From the NCBI RefSeq assembly GCF_036669915.1, contig NC_089323.1:18092587-18156586 (forward strand): a DNA stretch of 64,000 bases, in the 5' to 3' direction. This DNA comes from Pocillopora verrucosa (Eukaryota > Cnidaria > Anthozoa > Scleractinia > Pocilloporidae). The notes under the pieces are model-generated. The model had not been told where the DNA came from, did no database searches, and saw nothing but the letters and a program-made list of their open reading frames with translations. Position 1 is the stretch's first letter, and every line of letters starts with the position of its first letter. Positions 1-11,800 of this stretch are shown here, in pieces. Position numbers and translations under genes: made by a program.

Positions 1-3000
1 AACTGTATTCCTCTGCATGAGCTCTTAATTTGCATTCTGAAATTCCAAGATAAGATGTTAAAATACAATAATTATTGCATTACTACAAGCAATTATTTAA
101 TATGATACTTGTAAACTTAAAAATGCGAATACCATTGCTTAGAATTGTTTAAGAGGGGTTTAATCAATGTTTGAAAATAAAAATTAACTTTTCCTGTCTG
201 CTATTAAACAAAGCATTTGACATTCCCTACGTTATCCTAAGATCAGAGAATTACCTGCAAACTATGCAGAATTCCCCCACCATATGTTGATGGCCTAAGC
301 TATTTATTTTATTATTAAAAAGTGAATAATGTGCTGTAATTTCCAGTAACTTCTCCTACAAATAATAATACACCACTAACCAACTATCCATACTTGCTCT
401 CAATGGAAGAGAGATAAAATACATGTATAAATATTGAGATCTCATGAGATACAGAAAATACATTTAAAACATTGCAAATCATAATTACAGCATGTGTATT
501 CACCAGTAATTAACTTCCATTTCAATCTACAAGTTTTAAATGTATTTAATATTGTTATACATTATGTAAGTATTACATGAAAATTTGACACCAAAACAAA
601 CTGATTAAACACTCACTTTGCCATATTCCAAGCTAGGTTATCCTTCCTACAAATCTCACCCATACTTGGAAAATGGTTGATTTTCTTTAGAGAGGAGACA
701 AAACAGTAAGAATTAAATTATTCAGTTATTATAAAAGAAGTATTGAATAAATTTGTGAAAATGTATATGTATAAGATACAGGCTATGTGAGTGTTTATTT
801 CTTTGTATGAAGGTATCCTGTACATTGATTTGTCTAGATTCCCACAATATCACATATATATATATAACAAAAATTTATCATACCTAAAAAGATTTTAGTT
901 CTATAATTTTTTCAACTGGCACTAATGAATCACTCCAAATGAGGAAACTGCATGTAGAGAAAGTCATTATTGAAGAGAGAAAAATCATATTTATCAAATT
1001 GATTAAAAACTATGGCTTTTAAGATAGATGGATGTAAAAAAATAATGAGTGACTGACATTTTATTTGTACATGTAACACTACATCCTCCATCAGGTTACT
1101 TTGAAGCAAAATAATATTATTTACATGTATAAAGTTTTCCTATCACTGTTAACTCACCTGTTTGAGTCATCATCCCTTACAAGATACATTCCACATTGAA
1201 GACAAACTTTTCTAACTGCAAGGGAGAATTTTTATAATGAAAAAACATTGTTATGAGATAATTCCAAATTTCAGATATACAGTAATTCCTTGAAAAGTAT
1301 CAGAAGCTGAATACATATTCATATGAGTTATGATCTCACTTTGCTTTTGATTCACTCAAATACTTTTTCAGAAAATTTGCATCATCCTCTCCCCCAATCA
1401 GAAGTAAAACTAATTCAGTCCCAACTAATATCCCATTAAATGTCATTCCAATATTGCTTAAAAGCTTTTTCATGGGTGTTTTTTTTAAAACAGAGTTTAA
1501 ATTCTTTTCTTCGTAGAAGCTGCTTAAACAGATGTTAGTTAATTTAAAATTTAGTGCATTGAAATTAAAAGTTGGTGATTAGATGGATCCCATAGAAAAT
1601 TAAGTTTTTCAGTTCTCTGTATCTGATTTTTATTCGATTATAAACCTCTTGTTTAACTTAACATGTTTTACTAGTGTGAATAGGATATAAATCAACTGCA
1701 TTTTGTTGGGCTTTAGTCACCATCTTCTTGTTGTGTTGTCAGTTCTTGGTGGTCCTAAGTGATATGTTCTTTTTTTTTATGACTAGCTATTGGGATTACT
1801 TTGGTTGTGATTACACTGATTGGAAAAGTACTCTTAAAGTGATTTTGCTGTTGTAATATTGTCCCTCTCTGAAAGGAACTTTACTGAGAAGGGCGTTCAA
1901 GACCTGGGGTTGGAGGGAGAGGGGGGGGGGGCTCAATTAAGAGAGATTACATTAACACACACATGTACATGTGCACAAACATGTGAAGAAAAGAACACAA
2001 TTATTTCAACAAATAAAAAATGAATTTTTCTAAATGCACATGCATACAGATCTAAATCAAATAAAGCCAATAAGTTTGTGATCCTTCAGGCTAGTTTGTG
2101 TCTGCAAGCTTATTTTTATTGCCTTAGTAATAACTAAGTCGACTCTTCAACGGTCCATTGTGGATGGTAACAGCATACACCAAAAGTGTTAATTATCAAC
2201 ATTAAGTCTGTGGACGCGTGACTACAATGTAAACATGCATAATTGGCAACATAACGCTTAATATTTTAAAGCGTTAAAAATTTTGTATTAGTCTTGGTTG
2301 AAGAAATGTGCGTCTGATCAATCTAAGCGATGAAGTTGACTATAGAACGCCTCAAAAATACTTCTTGAGCGCGCATCACAGTCTAGGGACAAAGAAGTAA
2401 TTAAGCTCTTATGAAACCATGTCGATAATTTTAAACCACAGATTCAAAGAAACAATGATGACGATTATTTTGCATCAAAAGATCAACGTTCCCTTGTTAG
2501 TTCCAACAATTAACGAGAGCGAAACGAAGCACGAAAATTAAGTTATTTACTTGTCGTACTTTAAACCTCAAAATATATGTGTAACGATACGATAAAACTG
2601 CACAAACATATCTTACACTTGTAACTTTGGTAATCTTCCACGTACAAGAAGAACAAATGTAACCAACCTACCTCGTGGAAGTATGACCATGTACAACTAC
2701 CTAAAGCCCAAAATAAGTTGTAATTTTGACTTACCAACATCGTACTTAGTTGCAGCTAAATTGGCCGTTACACGGCGTTTCTTTTGAGGTTTCTTCTTGA
2801 TAGAATTGTTTACTGTTTGCTTGCGAACGTGGTTTGTTCGAGCCCGTACCATACTTCTTGTCTGTTCCAAGTTTTCTTCACATTCGTCGGCCAAAGATGC
2901 CGCATACTCACTTTCCCTTCCTTGATTTTTACAAAAGTTGTCAGCAGTGCTTAAAGCAAGTAATTTAAGGTTGTCTTTGGTCAAGACAGACCTACTTTCA

Positions 3001-3119
3001 TTGAAACCATGGCTGCTGTCTTCCGTGGTTACAGAACCCAAAGGCGTTCGAGACGACGATGGAATCTCCGTGGTCAAATTGTCTGTGCTCATGATTATGC
3101 CGAAACTCGTCCTTTCCAC
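1..3119 (-). pseudogene. Tubulin tyrosine ligase-like (TTLL) gene, 5' exons, copy A, with premature stop
   Basis: TTLL enzymes add glutamate or related residues to tubulin tails. Five minus-strand exons are seen: 3119-2735, 1215-1158, 947-884, 684-617 and 36 to beyond the window start. Exon 1 encodes a Ser/Thr-rich N-terminus and a KKKPQKKRR basic patch, then TANLAATKYDV. Exon 2 continues VRKVCLQCGMY. Exon 4 encodes KINHFPSMGEICRKD, close to the conserved NHFPGM-EICRKD block of the TTLL6/TTLL13 type, and exon 5 carries a TWVLPAKY-like TTLL block. Donors and acceptors are canonical and phases agree for exons 1-4. Exon 3 ends in TAG (884-886 on the plus strand) where copy B has CAG, so the frame breaks at the splice junction. 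Exons 4 and 5 also look one base out of frame in both copies. The remaining exons lie left of the window. It is called a pseudogene because of the stop; a sequencing error cannot be excluded. Confidence 0.7.
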
Positions 3120-3533
3120 TCATTATGAACACATTGCAAGGCTGAAATCATAAAATCTGATGTCTCCTGGAAAGTGATTTGGTCGCAGACGAGGATTTGT
3201 GCGCCTGTATGCAGAACTTTTGTGTTAGTGAATTTCTATCACAGGTGTAGCGTGACAGAATTACCATAGCTACCGTAGCCTGCTTTCGAAACTGCATTGA
3301 ACTCATTTACAACTTCCATATTTGGAAATAGGGCCCCCCCCCCCACCTAAATTGCATTGCACTTATATTTCAACTCCGCTATGTAGAGCTCGACTCCTTC
3401 GCCATATATCAAATCTCTGCTCAAAAATGGGATAAACAGTGTTTTCCAAGTACAACCATTTGTAGTCTTCTTATGTTCATTACGGCTGTTCCATTTGTGA
3501 CCGGAATGTCCTTTTCATCTTTTCAAATCGAAG
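3120..3533. promoter_or_regulatory. Divergent promoter region and probable non-coding first exon, unit A
   Basis: This short stretch separates the start of the minus-strand TTLL gene (3119) from a plus-strand exon ending in CAAATCGAAG with donor gtaagct at 3534. It is conserved, with small indels, at 25,544-25,942 in unit B. No frame through the plus-strand exon joins openly to the next exon in both copies, so it is probably 5' untranslated. The geometry suggests one bidirectional promoter serving TTLL and the NACHT receptor. The transcription start sites are not visible. Confidence 0.45.
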
Positions 3534-4050
3534 GTAAGCTGTATTGCGGAATGTAGCGTGCTTACTGAAATGAAGTTATGATGTAGTTACGACACTGATT
3601 ATTATACGTTTCCGATGTCGAAAGAATCTTGCGATAATCACAGCTAGCAACGTAGAACGTAATCAGTTTTTTCATAATGCCGATTTATTTTGAAATACGC
3701 CTTGAATTAGAGAGGAATTTGACGATCATAAAGGAAGGAATTCGAGAATCATTTACCCGTAATAGCTACAGTTTGATACTCCGCATAGTTTGCTTCTGTT
3801 TTCCATTATATTTGTTGATAGATCCTGAATATGGTCGATGGATTAGTCTTCGAACTCCAGAGCTACAACAAATTTTGACGTAATAACCATGACTACTAGC
3901 TTCCAGCTGACTTGTGCGTGCCTTCCATACAGTTTATCTGAACGCCGTATTGCAAATCGAATATGCAGTACTTGCATATTACATGTACACACAATGTATG
4001 CTATTTAGAAGATCTCTTACATGTATTTTTTCGTTTGATTTTTTCAGCAG

Positions 4051-4128
4051 ATTACGGTTGTGTTTGAGTTTAAGGGCTCCAAATTAAAGGTACTGCAAAG
4101 GCTTCCTGTGACGTCTAGGCTACAAGAG
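4051..4128 (+). CDS. Probable small 5' exon of receptor gene A
   Basis: The exon lies between acceptor ttttcagcag and donor gtaggc. It is open in the frame that joins in phase 0 to the glycosyltransferase exon at 7690 and would end KVLQRLPVTSRLQE. The copy B exon has an ATG at LPVMSRL; copy A has ACG there, so in copy A the first usable ATG may be in the next exon. Conservation in both units and good splice sites support an exon; coding status is uncertain. Confidence 0.4.
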
Positions 4129-4701
4129 GTAGGCATGCTTTATTCAGATGATTGAATAAGCCCTTTATCAAAGGTTCATGCTGTAAGTGATTGCACTGAG
4201 TTCTACCAACTTGTCCCACAGACGTGTTAAGTTTCAGTATTCCTGCATTGTATTTGGCAACAAGCACCACAATTAGCTTCCAAAGCAAGTACTTGCAAGA
4301 GTTATGTACTACCTTCAAAGGACATGAACCTTGTGCTTTAATAACCCATCATCCCTCTCGAATATAACATTGCATCACGCGTAGCATCGTATAGAGCATA
4401 CATGACATCTCCCTCTTTTTCACTTTTTTTTTTTGGTAAGAAAAACCTGAACCTGTTTTGACATGGAATGTTTTTAATGTTTAATTAAAAAATATAACCA
4501 CCACTGTCCATAGTTTGAGTGGTGACCTAAAGTTCATAGTCCTTAAGGTAAGCAGGCACCTTGACTAGTTGTTTGGAATGAATATGCATGGCCAGTTTCT
4601 GCACTTTTTCATGGGGTGATTCTGCAGAAGGGATTTGCTGGACATGCTAGAGTAGTATGAGTTGCTATGACTCTTTGGCTTTAGGGGTAGACTCTTGGAG
4701 T

Positions 4702-4968
4702 TCAGCATTCATTTAGGTGTCTGTGATTTCTCTGATATTTCTGTACTTCTGGTGTTTGAACAATGGATAATTTGGGAGGGTGATGCTTACAGATAACTGT
4801 AGCTGGTACCCATTTGCTTCCATGTTGCAATGCAACCTTGTCACCATTGTTGAGGGCTGGAAGCTCTTTTCCACTGTGTTTGTCTGAGTAAACTTTCTCT
4901 TGCAGTTTTCTTTTTTTCAAAGTGTTCCTTGACTTCTTGGCCCCTGTGGGTTTTAACCCTTTCACCAT
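4702..4968 (-). mobile_element. Ty3/gypsy-type retrotransposon fragment (integrase C-terminal region)
   Basis: An 88-residue minus-strand frame has the pattern of the region after the gypsy integrase core: VYSDKHSGKELPALNNGDKV, then KWVPATVI and a terminal QRNHRHLN resembling the usual RNRRHL box. No reverse transcriptase, RNase H or LTR is seen nearby, so this is a short dead fragment inside the 5' intron of receptor gene A. I saw no equivalent in unit B. Confidence 0.6.
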
Positions 4969-7689
4969 ACTAACTCAGAAAACCAGGATTCCATTTCAAC
5001 TTCTGGAACATACTAAACCGCTTTTCTGAGATTTTGACCACTAAAGTTTGAGCAATGGGAAACTAGTCAGGAATCTTTTGGAGGGGGGTCTTACATATTG
5101 TGAATTGAAGATTAATATCAACACCACCATTCCATGTGCTTTCACATTAAGCTGCTCATAGAAAGTTTGTAGGTAAATGCACAGCAAAGATCTTTATCTG
5201 TTATTTCACGCCATTTTTAAAGTCCTACACATTCTATATTTAGCCCTGTGGAGGAAGATTTTTCTAATAATGATCTTACTGATATTTTTGGCAAAAGTGA
5301 AGATGAGGATGATTTTGCCAGTTTCAGTTATACCCTACTAGATGACATTAACTAACAAAGTGATAATGACAAATCCAAGTTTCATAGTTTTTTCAACAAG
5401 AATCCTTGCACACTCAAACTGAATACTGGCAGGTGTTGGCTTATCCAGTTGAAGATCAGAGACAGTAACTATTAGTACATGTACCTGCAGAATCTGTTGA
5501 AAAAGTATCCTTGGACATTTTGTCCACAAACTCTGACTTTTATAACATGCCTTTCAAAATGCAGAATAGGTGATGTATTTAAACATTTCTTTCTTTTATT
5601 TCTCTATCTGTTTAGGATGAATGAACAGGGTGGTGGTCAGATGACTTGCTATTGGTATGTTCTGATATCATTAAAATTCTTGTCAATTGTCTGTTTTTGA
5701 GAGAAAATAATTTATTGTACAGTGCCTACTTTAAGATACATTTTTAATACCAAATTAAGGTGGGACTGGACACTAAATTCAGTGAATTTTGTCTCAAATC
5801 ATTAATAAAATATTTATTGACAAATTGGCCAGAATGACATGAAATTGTCAAGTTGGATATATAATTCTTCACATAATCTGTGAAGAATACATATTATTTT
5901 GCTCAGTGCCATGGAATTTTTGGAATTTCATGGAATAATAGGGGGTGTGTTTAAAGAGGCCATTTTGGAGAAAAACTTTTCTAAATCCAAGCCATTTTAA
6001 TACTTCTCAAAATGGTTTGCCAATTGCACAAAGACAATGTCAATAAAGATTTTTAGAGTAGTCTGCCAACTAATGTTCAATTTTGACAATTTTGCAATCT
6101 TATACTTTCTCGTTGGGAAAAGTTTTGGCAGTCTGTGGCATACTGTGCTATAAACATTTCTTTTCATATAAAGTTTTAGTTTGCAGAGATTCAGATCAAA
6201 ATTATAAACCCTCTTGTGATAATACCATTGCAATGGCAATTAATTTGCAAAAAGTGGCAATACATATACATGTCTGAGAACCCATGTTTTTCCTTTTTTC
6301 GGTCTCCATCTTGTGTAAGCCAGTGATATATGGCTGCAGCAGTTGAATGCAAAATAGCACGATATAGAAGGTCATTACTACCATCTTCATCTTGCCATGT
6401 TTCCTGAATAACCAATCAGAACATGAGACTATACACATTTGTGCTATCTGTAGCAACAACACCTACCCTGCTGTGTTGAGCCAATCTTGGCACCCTTGTG
6501 CCCTGTGCATTAGAAAGAAATAGAAAAGCAGACTTGGTTGTAGTGAAGAAATTAATGTCTCTAGGCTGGGAAGTAAAAAGAAGAAAAGTGCACCACCAGG
6601 AACCACAAAAATATGACATGGTGTGGGAAATAACAATTTTCAATCTAACACCAGGAACCGCAAAAATATGACATGGTGTGGGAATTTGTTAGTAACAACT
6701 TTCAATCTAACATGGTGTGACAAAACAAAGTGTGTGGTTATTGGCTCGCTTTATGGTTGTGGTGCATTCCAAAAATTGGAAATATCATCAAAATCCTTGG
6801 AATAAAAGGCTGAAAAAAATATTTGTGTTTTAGTCGCTTGGAAAGTGTAAGTAGTCAGCCACCTTAGAGCTCGATCTTTCCTGAGTTCAATCCATGATAA
6901 GATAGCACTTTGTTTTTCATTATCACATTGTTACTTAGGAAATGGATGTGTCAGAAATGTCATCTAAAGGAAATACCTTGTGAACAGCAAACACCATCAG
7001 AACAGGGTCTTATCTCTATTTACTGCAAGATTTGTCCTTGGAAACAAGACTTTCATTTCGAAAAGGGGCTGTTTTCCAACTGTCACATTTTGCAAATAGG
7101 AAACTTAAACAATGATCTCAAATATATGAGAAAATGAAGGCTTCTCAAAAAGGTCAAGTTAGCCTCTGGTATTGCCTTAAGTGGTCTCAACAACACTCTA
7201 AGAGGAAATAGAAAGCTTAAATAGACTCAGTGAACTCACATTTTGTATTGTTTTTTTCCCAGCATAATTTTTCAAAATTAAAAGCTTCCTGTGATGTCAA
7301 GGCTACAAAAGGTAGTAAGAGGAATTTAAATCTATTACAAATACCAACCTTTGATTTTGACAAAAACATTCATTTTCCCCCTTATTTTTTCACCTAAATG
7401 TTGGCAATGAAATTAGTCATTTACCACTTTCAAAGTGAGTTGAAGAGCAAGACTCTTTAAGGATCATTTTCACCCTCCTTGTAACTGTAATGGTTGTTAT
7501 CAGTGACAGTGATAGTGTAAATCTCTAAAGCAACTTAACATTTTCCTGGTTTAAATTTGTCTCAGTCTATATGTATCTGACTTTTTGGCATAGGATAAAA
7601 CTCAACATATTGAGCAGACAGCCACTATTGTGATTTATTATTGTTTTACAGCTTAATTTGTCAATACCATTCTTGTTTTGTTGTTGTAG

Positions 7690-8896
7690 GATTCCACCAT
7701 TCCTAGTGTAGCCTCTATGTCACTGGAAGACCAGGAGAGTAGGACACTGAAAGTCACTTTGCTAAGTAGTGAGTGGAGATCATCAACTGATGGGGACTTG
7801 TCAACCATCAACCGAGAGCTGGCCATCCAGTTAGCTAAACACCCCCATGTGGATGTTAGTATCTTGCTTCCAAATTGCAGTAGAGAGGACAGGAGCAGTG
7901 CTGAAAGTCACAATGTGAAGCTCATTGAAGCAGTTGAAATTCCTGGTGTAGAGCCAGTTCTTTGCCTGTTATATCCTCCAATACACCATACAATGCACTG
8001 TGTGATTGGTCATGGAGTTCAACTTGGCCGACTAGTTCCATTCATCAAGAGAAATCCAAATTACAGTCATTGTAAATGGATTCAAGTTGTTCACTCTGTT
8101 CCTGAAGAAGATGGAATGTACAAAAACATTTCAGAAGGAGAAAAAAGACAAAAAACAGAAATCCAACTCTGTAAAATGGCTGATCAAGTTATCACAATCG
8201 GACCCAAGCTGACAGAAACTTACAAGCGTTATCTTTGTTCAGTTAAACAAGAAGAAAAGGTTTTTGACCTTACTCCCAGCATTTTCTCTGAATTTTTGGA
8301 AGTGAGGCAAGCCACTGAAGAAAGAAGAAAATTCTGTATTCTTGTTATTGGAAGTGGTGACAGCTGTGAAGATTTCAATGTCAAAGGGTACGATATAGCT
8401 GCCAAAGCAATTGCTAGGTTGAAAGATGAATCCTACCAACTCAAGTTTGTCTGCCCAGCTGGAGGAAAAGGTGATAGTGTAGCAAAAAAGTTGCTCCGAC
8501 GTGGCATTAGTCGTAATCAGCTTATTGTTCGCAGCTTTGATGATAGCAGAAAAGTGCTGGCTGACTTATTCTGTGAAGTGGATCTTGCAATAATGCCATC
8601 CAGGACAGAAGGTTTTGGAACAACAGCTCTGGAAGCATTATCTGCTGGTCTGCCTGTACTTGTCAGTGGTAATTCAGGACTTGGAGAAGCTCTGAAGAAA
8701 GTGCCTTTAGGCTCACAGAGTGTGGTAGACTCTGAAGATCCTAAAGGCTGGGCTAGAGAAATCAAGCGTATTCGTCAGAAAGAGAGAGAAGTGCGACTTT
8801 CAGAGTCAAGATTTCTACGTGAAAAGTATTTGGAGAAGTATAGCTGGGAGGAGCCTTGTAAGAGTCTTGTGATAAAGATGAGGAACCTTCTCTTTG
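7690..8896 (+). CDS. Exon: GT4-family (glycosyl transferases group 1) domain, gene A
   Basis: The exon encodes about 400 residues (open from acceptor ttgttgtag; first ATG 7717) with a GT-B fold pattern. An N-terminal half has LSTINRELAIQLAKHP, GHGVQLGR and WIQVVHSVPEE; a C-terminal nucleotide-sugar half has KGYDIAAKAIARL and PSRTEGFGTTALEALSAGLP. The Glu-x7-Glu pair typical of retaining GT4 enzymes is present (codons at 8608 and 8632). The donor is TTTG/gtaaat at 8897, leaving phase 1. Reading through the donor reaches a stop at 9012, which could represent a short isoform. Substrate is unknown; the domain could also act as a ligand-binding module. It is clearly more diverged from its unit B counterpart than the NACHT exon is. 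Confidence 0.8.
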
Positions 8897-11800
8897 GTAA
8901 ATTTTACTTACACTTAAATGTTACAGCCTTCACTTGTCTAATAACTGATAAACCGGGATATTGGTTAAAGTTAAATCAGCCTTGTGTCAACTTGGACCTA
9001 CGGTTACTATAAATTGTTTAAAGACCTGAATCAAAAAAATAGTTAAAAATGGTAAATTATAACATAATTGTTATGTTTCTTCTTACTCCATATGCCATGA
9101 TTTTGTCAGCCACCTGTCATGTACATGACTGTATAAGAATAAAGTACTAATCATTAAGTTGATTTTCTTTTAGGTGGGAGTGAACAAGTCATCCGTAGTC
9201 TTCAACAGTGGCAACAGAATGCCAGTAGTTGTAAGATCAGCAGCAATACAGACCCACTCTCAGACTTTAAGAGAAAGGGCTATAGAATTTCTAACAATCC
9301 AGGGTCAGGAAATTGTATGTTTTATGCCTTGTCAGAGCAACTGGAGGTTGTCAAAAGAGTAAAGATCCATCATTTTGAATTAAGGCAGTCCTTAGTTCAG
9401 TATCTAAGAGAGCACCCAAAACTGGTGAGTATTTGGTAAAGTACATATGATGTCTAGGACAGATATTGCAAATGTATCATGTGCTCCACATTTAAGTTAA
9501 ATGTAAGGAACTATTATTGGGAAATTTTCAAGGCTTTGATCAGGGAAAAAAATCAGTGTGTGTAATACATGAAGTTGAAGTTGACATGATTAAAAAGGAC
9601 AACTTGTCTTTGTATCATTACAATGTCTTTCTTTCTTGTTTTTCTTATTTTAACTTATTATAGAACAACTGTGGGAAGTATAATGCTGACAAGTGAACTT
9701 GTTTATAATCATTCATTCAAATTTATCCTTTTTTGCTATTATTTAAAGATTGGATTTGGTCATTGTAAAAATTACTCTATCTAATATTATACACAGGGAG
9801 CACTATTAAGGACTACTGAGCCTAGCAACTAAAGAGTCTTGTGTTTGTCTTTGAACACTTTTGAAGTTAATATTTCTTATATGAAAATATTATAATATTG
9901 AGTCATTACTAGACTAGCTGCTCTATTACTATTAATATTACATGTTATCTTGTTGGACTTTCTTTTAAAGGTGGATGGAACAGATCTGTTTCACTTTGTT
10001 GATAGACACACAACATGGGATGGTTACTTAACAGACATGGAACAAGATGGCACTTGGGGTGATCATGTGATTCTCTGGGCTGCAGCAAACTGTTATCAAA
10101 TAGCCATTCATGTGATTAGTAGTCTTCCAGGCCACAGTGAGGTAATTATCAACCCAGATTGTTCATTTGACCAAAGCAAGCTTCTTGTACTGGGACATGT
10201 CCATGAAGTACACTATGTCAGCCTTCAGCCCTTGCAAGGTAAGGCTTAGAACATAACACATTTAAAAATTGGCCTATCCGTGAATTTTGCAAACAAGATA
10301 TTTCAAATGTTATAACTGAGTGCATTCTACAACTGTATTTTAGTCCTATACAGCTACAGGCCACACATGTCTGTACGAATTACCATTTCATAAAAGCCTG
10401 CAGAGCTGATTTTGATTTATCGGTGATGTAAACTTCTGCAGGCTGGTGCATGCAAATTATATAGTGAGGCAAGTTGTTGGTATTCCATTCATTTCATAAT
10501 TCATCACCACATTGTGAGTAATCAGAAAAGTGTGTAATGTCAGTGAAATCATTTGTCATTGAGTGACATTAAGAGATGATGAACCAACTTCCTCATAAGA
10601 CAAGCAGAAAATAATGTTACTCGATTGTTAATACTGTAGGTAATGGTAATTAACTATGTTTTTTAATTGTAGAGTTTTAAGTGCGGTTAAACTCTTTTTA
10701 CCAGATGCTGTAGCAAAGAAGTCCAGGCAAGTTTCAAATGAAAAGGTTACACGAAGTTCGTCCTCTGTTGTAACTCAGTCTGTGAAGCGCCCTAGAGGTA
10801 AATTTCATCGTAAGTCCTACAATCCAGCGCTTTTTAAAACCTTTCACCCCTTTTTTTTCTTTTTTTTGCTATTAAAGAACAGCTATATGAACAAGCCTTC
10901 TGTTCTCTTTGAAGGAGCCATTCGCTGCTCTTTCCATTTTAATCTCGGTGATTAAACTTTTTTTACCAGATGCCGTAGTAAACAAGTCCAGGCAATCTTC
11001 AAATAAAGAGGTTAAACAAAGTTCGTCTTCCGTTGCCACTCAGTCTGTGAAGCGCCTTAATGGTAAATTTCATCTTAAGTCTTACAACGCCATTGGTTGG
11101 AAATCCAGCGCTTTTTCAAAACTTTCCACCCTTTCTTTTTGCTATTAAAGAACAGCTGCACGAAGCCTGCATATAACAAGCCTTCTGTTATCTTTGAAGG
11201 AGTCATTCGCTGCTCTTGCCATTTTAATCCTGGTAATAAAACTTTTTTTTTTAACAGATTCTGTATTAAAGAAGTCCAGGCAAGCTTCAAATGAAAAGGT
11301 TAAACGACGTTCGTCCTCCGTTGCCACTCAATCTGAGAAGCGCCTCAAAGGTAAATCTCCACCATTTTTTTTTTTTTTTGCCATTAAAGAACAGCTGCAT
11401 GAAACCTGCATATAACAAGCCTTCTGTTATCTTTGAAGGAGTCTTTCTCTGCTCTTGCCATTTTAATCTTGGTGATTAAACTTTTTTTTTACCAGATGCC
11501 GCGGTAAACAAGTCCAGGCAAGCTTTAAATGAAAAGGTTAAACGACGTTCGTCCTCTGTTGCCACTCAATCTGTGAAGCGCCGTATAGGTAAATTTCATT
11601 TTAAGTCTTACAACGCCATTGTTTAGAAATCCAGCGCTTTTTCAAAACTTTTAACCTTTTTTTTTTGCTATTAAAGAACAGCTGCATGAAGCCTTCACAT
11701 AACAAGCCATCTGTTATCTTTGAAGGGTCATTCGCTGTTCTTGCCATTTTAATCTCAGTGATTAACGTCAACGTTTATTCAAAGACATGTGCGTTCAAGA

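Larger units (their letters stand above)
3534..7689 (+). other. 5' introns of receptor gene A, with a small second exon and repeat debris
   Basis: This is mostly non-coding. A small plus-strand exon at 4051-4128 (acceptor ttttcagcag, donor gtaggc) has a unit B counterpart at 26,448-26,510 and could encode a peptide ending LPVTSRLQE. A shortened relic of it lies at 7275-7311. A retrotransposon integrase fragment sits at 4702-4968 (minus). Around 6588-6720 a motif beginning ACCAGGAACC and containing AAAAATATGACATGGTGTGGGA is repeated. Between these I see no supported gene. Unlike the flanks, this stretch does not align by eye with unit B's 26,511-28,839. Confidence 0.5.
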
